Positions 63,175 to 64,000 of a stretch of DNA of 64,000 nucleotides are shown here, piece after piece. The position numbers were made by a program, and so were the translations under genes. The stretch spans positions 124,001 to 188,000 of the forward strand of contig NZ_JAIOUB010000001.1 in the NCBI RefSeq assembly GCF_019931215.1. Direction: 5' to 3'. How positions within the stretch are numbered: the first letter of the stretch is position 1; each line of letters begins with the position of its first letter. This DNA is from Alcanivorax limicola. Its GTDB lineage: Bacteria > Pseudomonadota > Gammaproteobacteria > Pseudomonadales > Alcanivoracaceae. Under the pieces are notes generated by a model, which saw only the letters and a list, made by a program, of their open reading frames with translations, searched no databases and was not told the DNA's origin.

Positions 63175-64000
63175 ATGTCAATTGAAATCAAAGCGCCACA
63201 ATTTCCGGAATCGGTAGCCGACGGCACAGTGGCAACCTGGCACAAGAAAGAAGGTGATCAGGTCAAGCGTGACGAGCTGCTGGTTGATATTGAAACCGAC
63301 AAGGTCGTGCTGGAAGTCGTTGCCAACTCGGACGGCGTCCTGGGCAAGATATTGAAAGGCGAAGGCGATACGGTGGAAAGCCAGGAGGTTCTGGGTTCCA
63401 TTGAAGCGGGCGATGGCAAGGCTACGGAAGCGCCTGCGGCGAAAGATACCGCAGCAAAGGGTGAGGAAAAGCCCGCGGCGTCCGAGAGCAAGGCAAGCAC
63501 TTCGGCTGCCGAGCCAGCTTCGAGCGGGGAAGACACCGCTGCCGGGCCCGCAGCGCGCAAAATGATGAGCGAGCATGGCATTGATGCGCGTTCCGTCGAG
63601 GGCTCCGGTAAAGGTGGTCGCATTACCCGGGAGGACGTCGAGAAGGCGTTGACCCAGCGGGAAGAAAAACGTGCCACTGATCCGGCGGCCAAGGCGCCTC
63701 AGCCGGCGGACGCCGAATTACCCGGTGTGCCCGGCGAGCGCGAAGAGCGTCGTGTGCCGATGACGCGCCTGCGCAAGCGTATTGCCGAACGGCTGGTCGC
63801 AGCACAACAGAACGCGGCCATGTTGACGACCTTCAATGAAGTCAACATGAAGCCGATCATGGACATGCGCAAACACTACCAGGCTGATTTCGAGAAGACG
63901 CACGGGGTCCGTCTGGGCTTCATGGGTTTCTTCGTCCGTGCCTGTGTGGAGGCGCTCAAGCGTTTCCCGGCCGTTAATGCATCCATTGATGTGGACGACA
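63175..64000 (+). CDS. sucB: 2-oxoglutarate dehydrogenase E2 component, partial (5' end)
   Basis: The first 275 codons of dihydrolipoyl succinyltransferase. The lipoyl domain (MSIEIKAPQFPESVADGTVATWHKKEGD, lipoyl-lysine in DIETDKVVLEVVA), a long Ala/Glu/Pro linker, the E3-binding domain (AARKMMSEHGIDARSVEGSGKGGRITREDV) and the start of the catalytic domain (ERRVPMTRLRKRIAERL) are visible. It is truncated by the window edge, not by mutation. Weak SD AAGGGC. Confidence 0.95.
   Translation, partial: MSIEIKAPQFPESVADGTVATWHKKEGDQVKRDELLVDIETDKVVLEVVANSDGVLGKILKGEGDTVESQEVLGSIEAGDGKATEAPAAKDTAAKGEEKPAASESKASTSAAEPASSGEDTAAGPAARKMMSEHGIDARSVEGSGKGGRITREDVEKALTQREEKRATDPAAKAPQPADAELPGVPGEREERRVPMTRLRKRIAERLVAAQQNAAMLTTFNEVNMKPIMDMRKHYQADFEKTHGVRLGFMGFFVRACVEALKRFPAVNASIDVDD

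Noticed and set aside
54910..64000. Any mobile element within the TCA-cycle region
   Set aside because: No inverted-repeat ends, transposase-like frames or broken genes are visible.

Overview
The window is a continuous, GC-rich chromosome segment of an aerobic gammaproteobacterium. The neighbourhoods tesA/ybbA/ybbP, yciB-yciI-rnm-yciO-trpS-scpA-scpB-rluB and gltA//sdhCDAB-sucA-sucB are all gammaproteobacterial. The fatty-acid flavour (alpha-methylacyl-CoA racemase, CaiB/BaiF protein, KASIII-like synthase, monoacylglycerol-lipase-like hydrolase, ceramidase-like enzyme, many lipoproteins) suggests an Alcanivorax/Marinobacter-type marine bacterium; this is inference from gene content, not from a search. 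No phage, insertion sequence, integron, CRISPR array or rRNA operon was seen.

Layout. 1-8.3 kb: tRNA-Thr(CGU), lipoproteins, a pair made of a 4-hydroxybutyryl-CoA-dehydratase-like enzyme and an alpha-methylacyl-CoA racemase, and a ceramidase-like hydrolase. 8.4-10.1 kb: hipBA-type toxin-antitoxin module whose promoter predicts a leaderless mRNA. 10.1-14.6 kb: ybbP-ybbA transporter divergent from tesA. 14.6-22.7 kb: DUF349 coiled-coil protein, zinc protease, acyltransferase, CaiB/BaiF protein, putative outer-membrane protein, YgiM-like protein. 22.7-29.6 kb: yciB/yciI and rnm-yciO-trpS-scpA-scpB-rluB. 29.7-36.3 kb: OmpA-like protein, rsmE, moxR/VWA pair, yqjD-yqjE-yqjK-like envelope genes, and an orphan gene behind a LexA-like box. 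36.3-44.3 kb: lipase, M61 peptidase, HrpA helicase, KASIII-like synthase. 44.4-47.6 kb: a small acidic secreted protein, a three-gene copper-RiPP operon of the HvfABC/bufferin type (EGKCG-repeat precursor, DUF692 MNIO enzyme, DUF2063 partner) and MlaA. 47.6-54.8 kb: terB-like gene, tal, dusA, a DUF4399 lipoprotein, gltX followed by tRNA-Ala and tRNA-Glu, an APH-fold kinase and a 3-hydroxyisobutyrate-dehydrogenase-like enzyme. 54.9-64 kb: gltA divergent from sdhCDAB-sucA-sucB, with sucB cut by the window end.

The most interesting system is the RiPP operon at 44.8-46.7 kb: a secreted precursor with five perfect EGKCG repeats, encoded by five 15-bp units that differ only at synonymous positions, with the modifying-enzyme gene starting inside the last repeat. 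Other points: a TrpRS with a four-cysteine [4Fe-4S]-type motif, an aerobic dehydratase that keeps the iron-sulfur ligands of 4-hydroxybutyryl-CoA dehydratase, an SOS-box-controlled orphan gene, and a recurring pattern of 12-15-bp tandem duplications at gene ends, one of which has created the stop codon of an acyltransferase.
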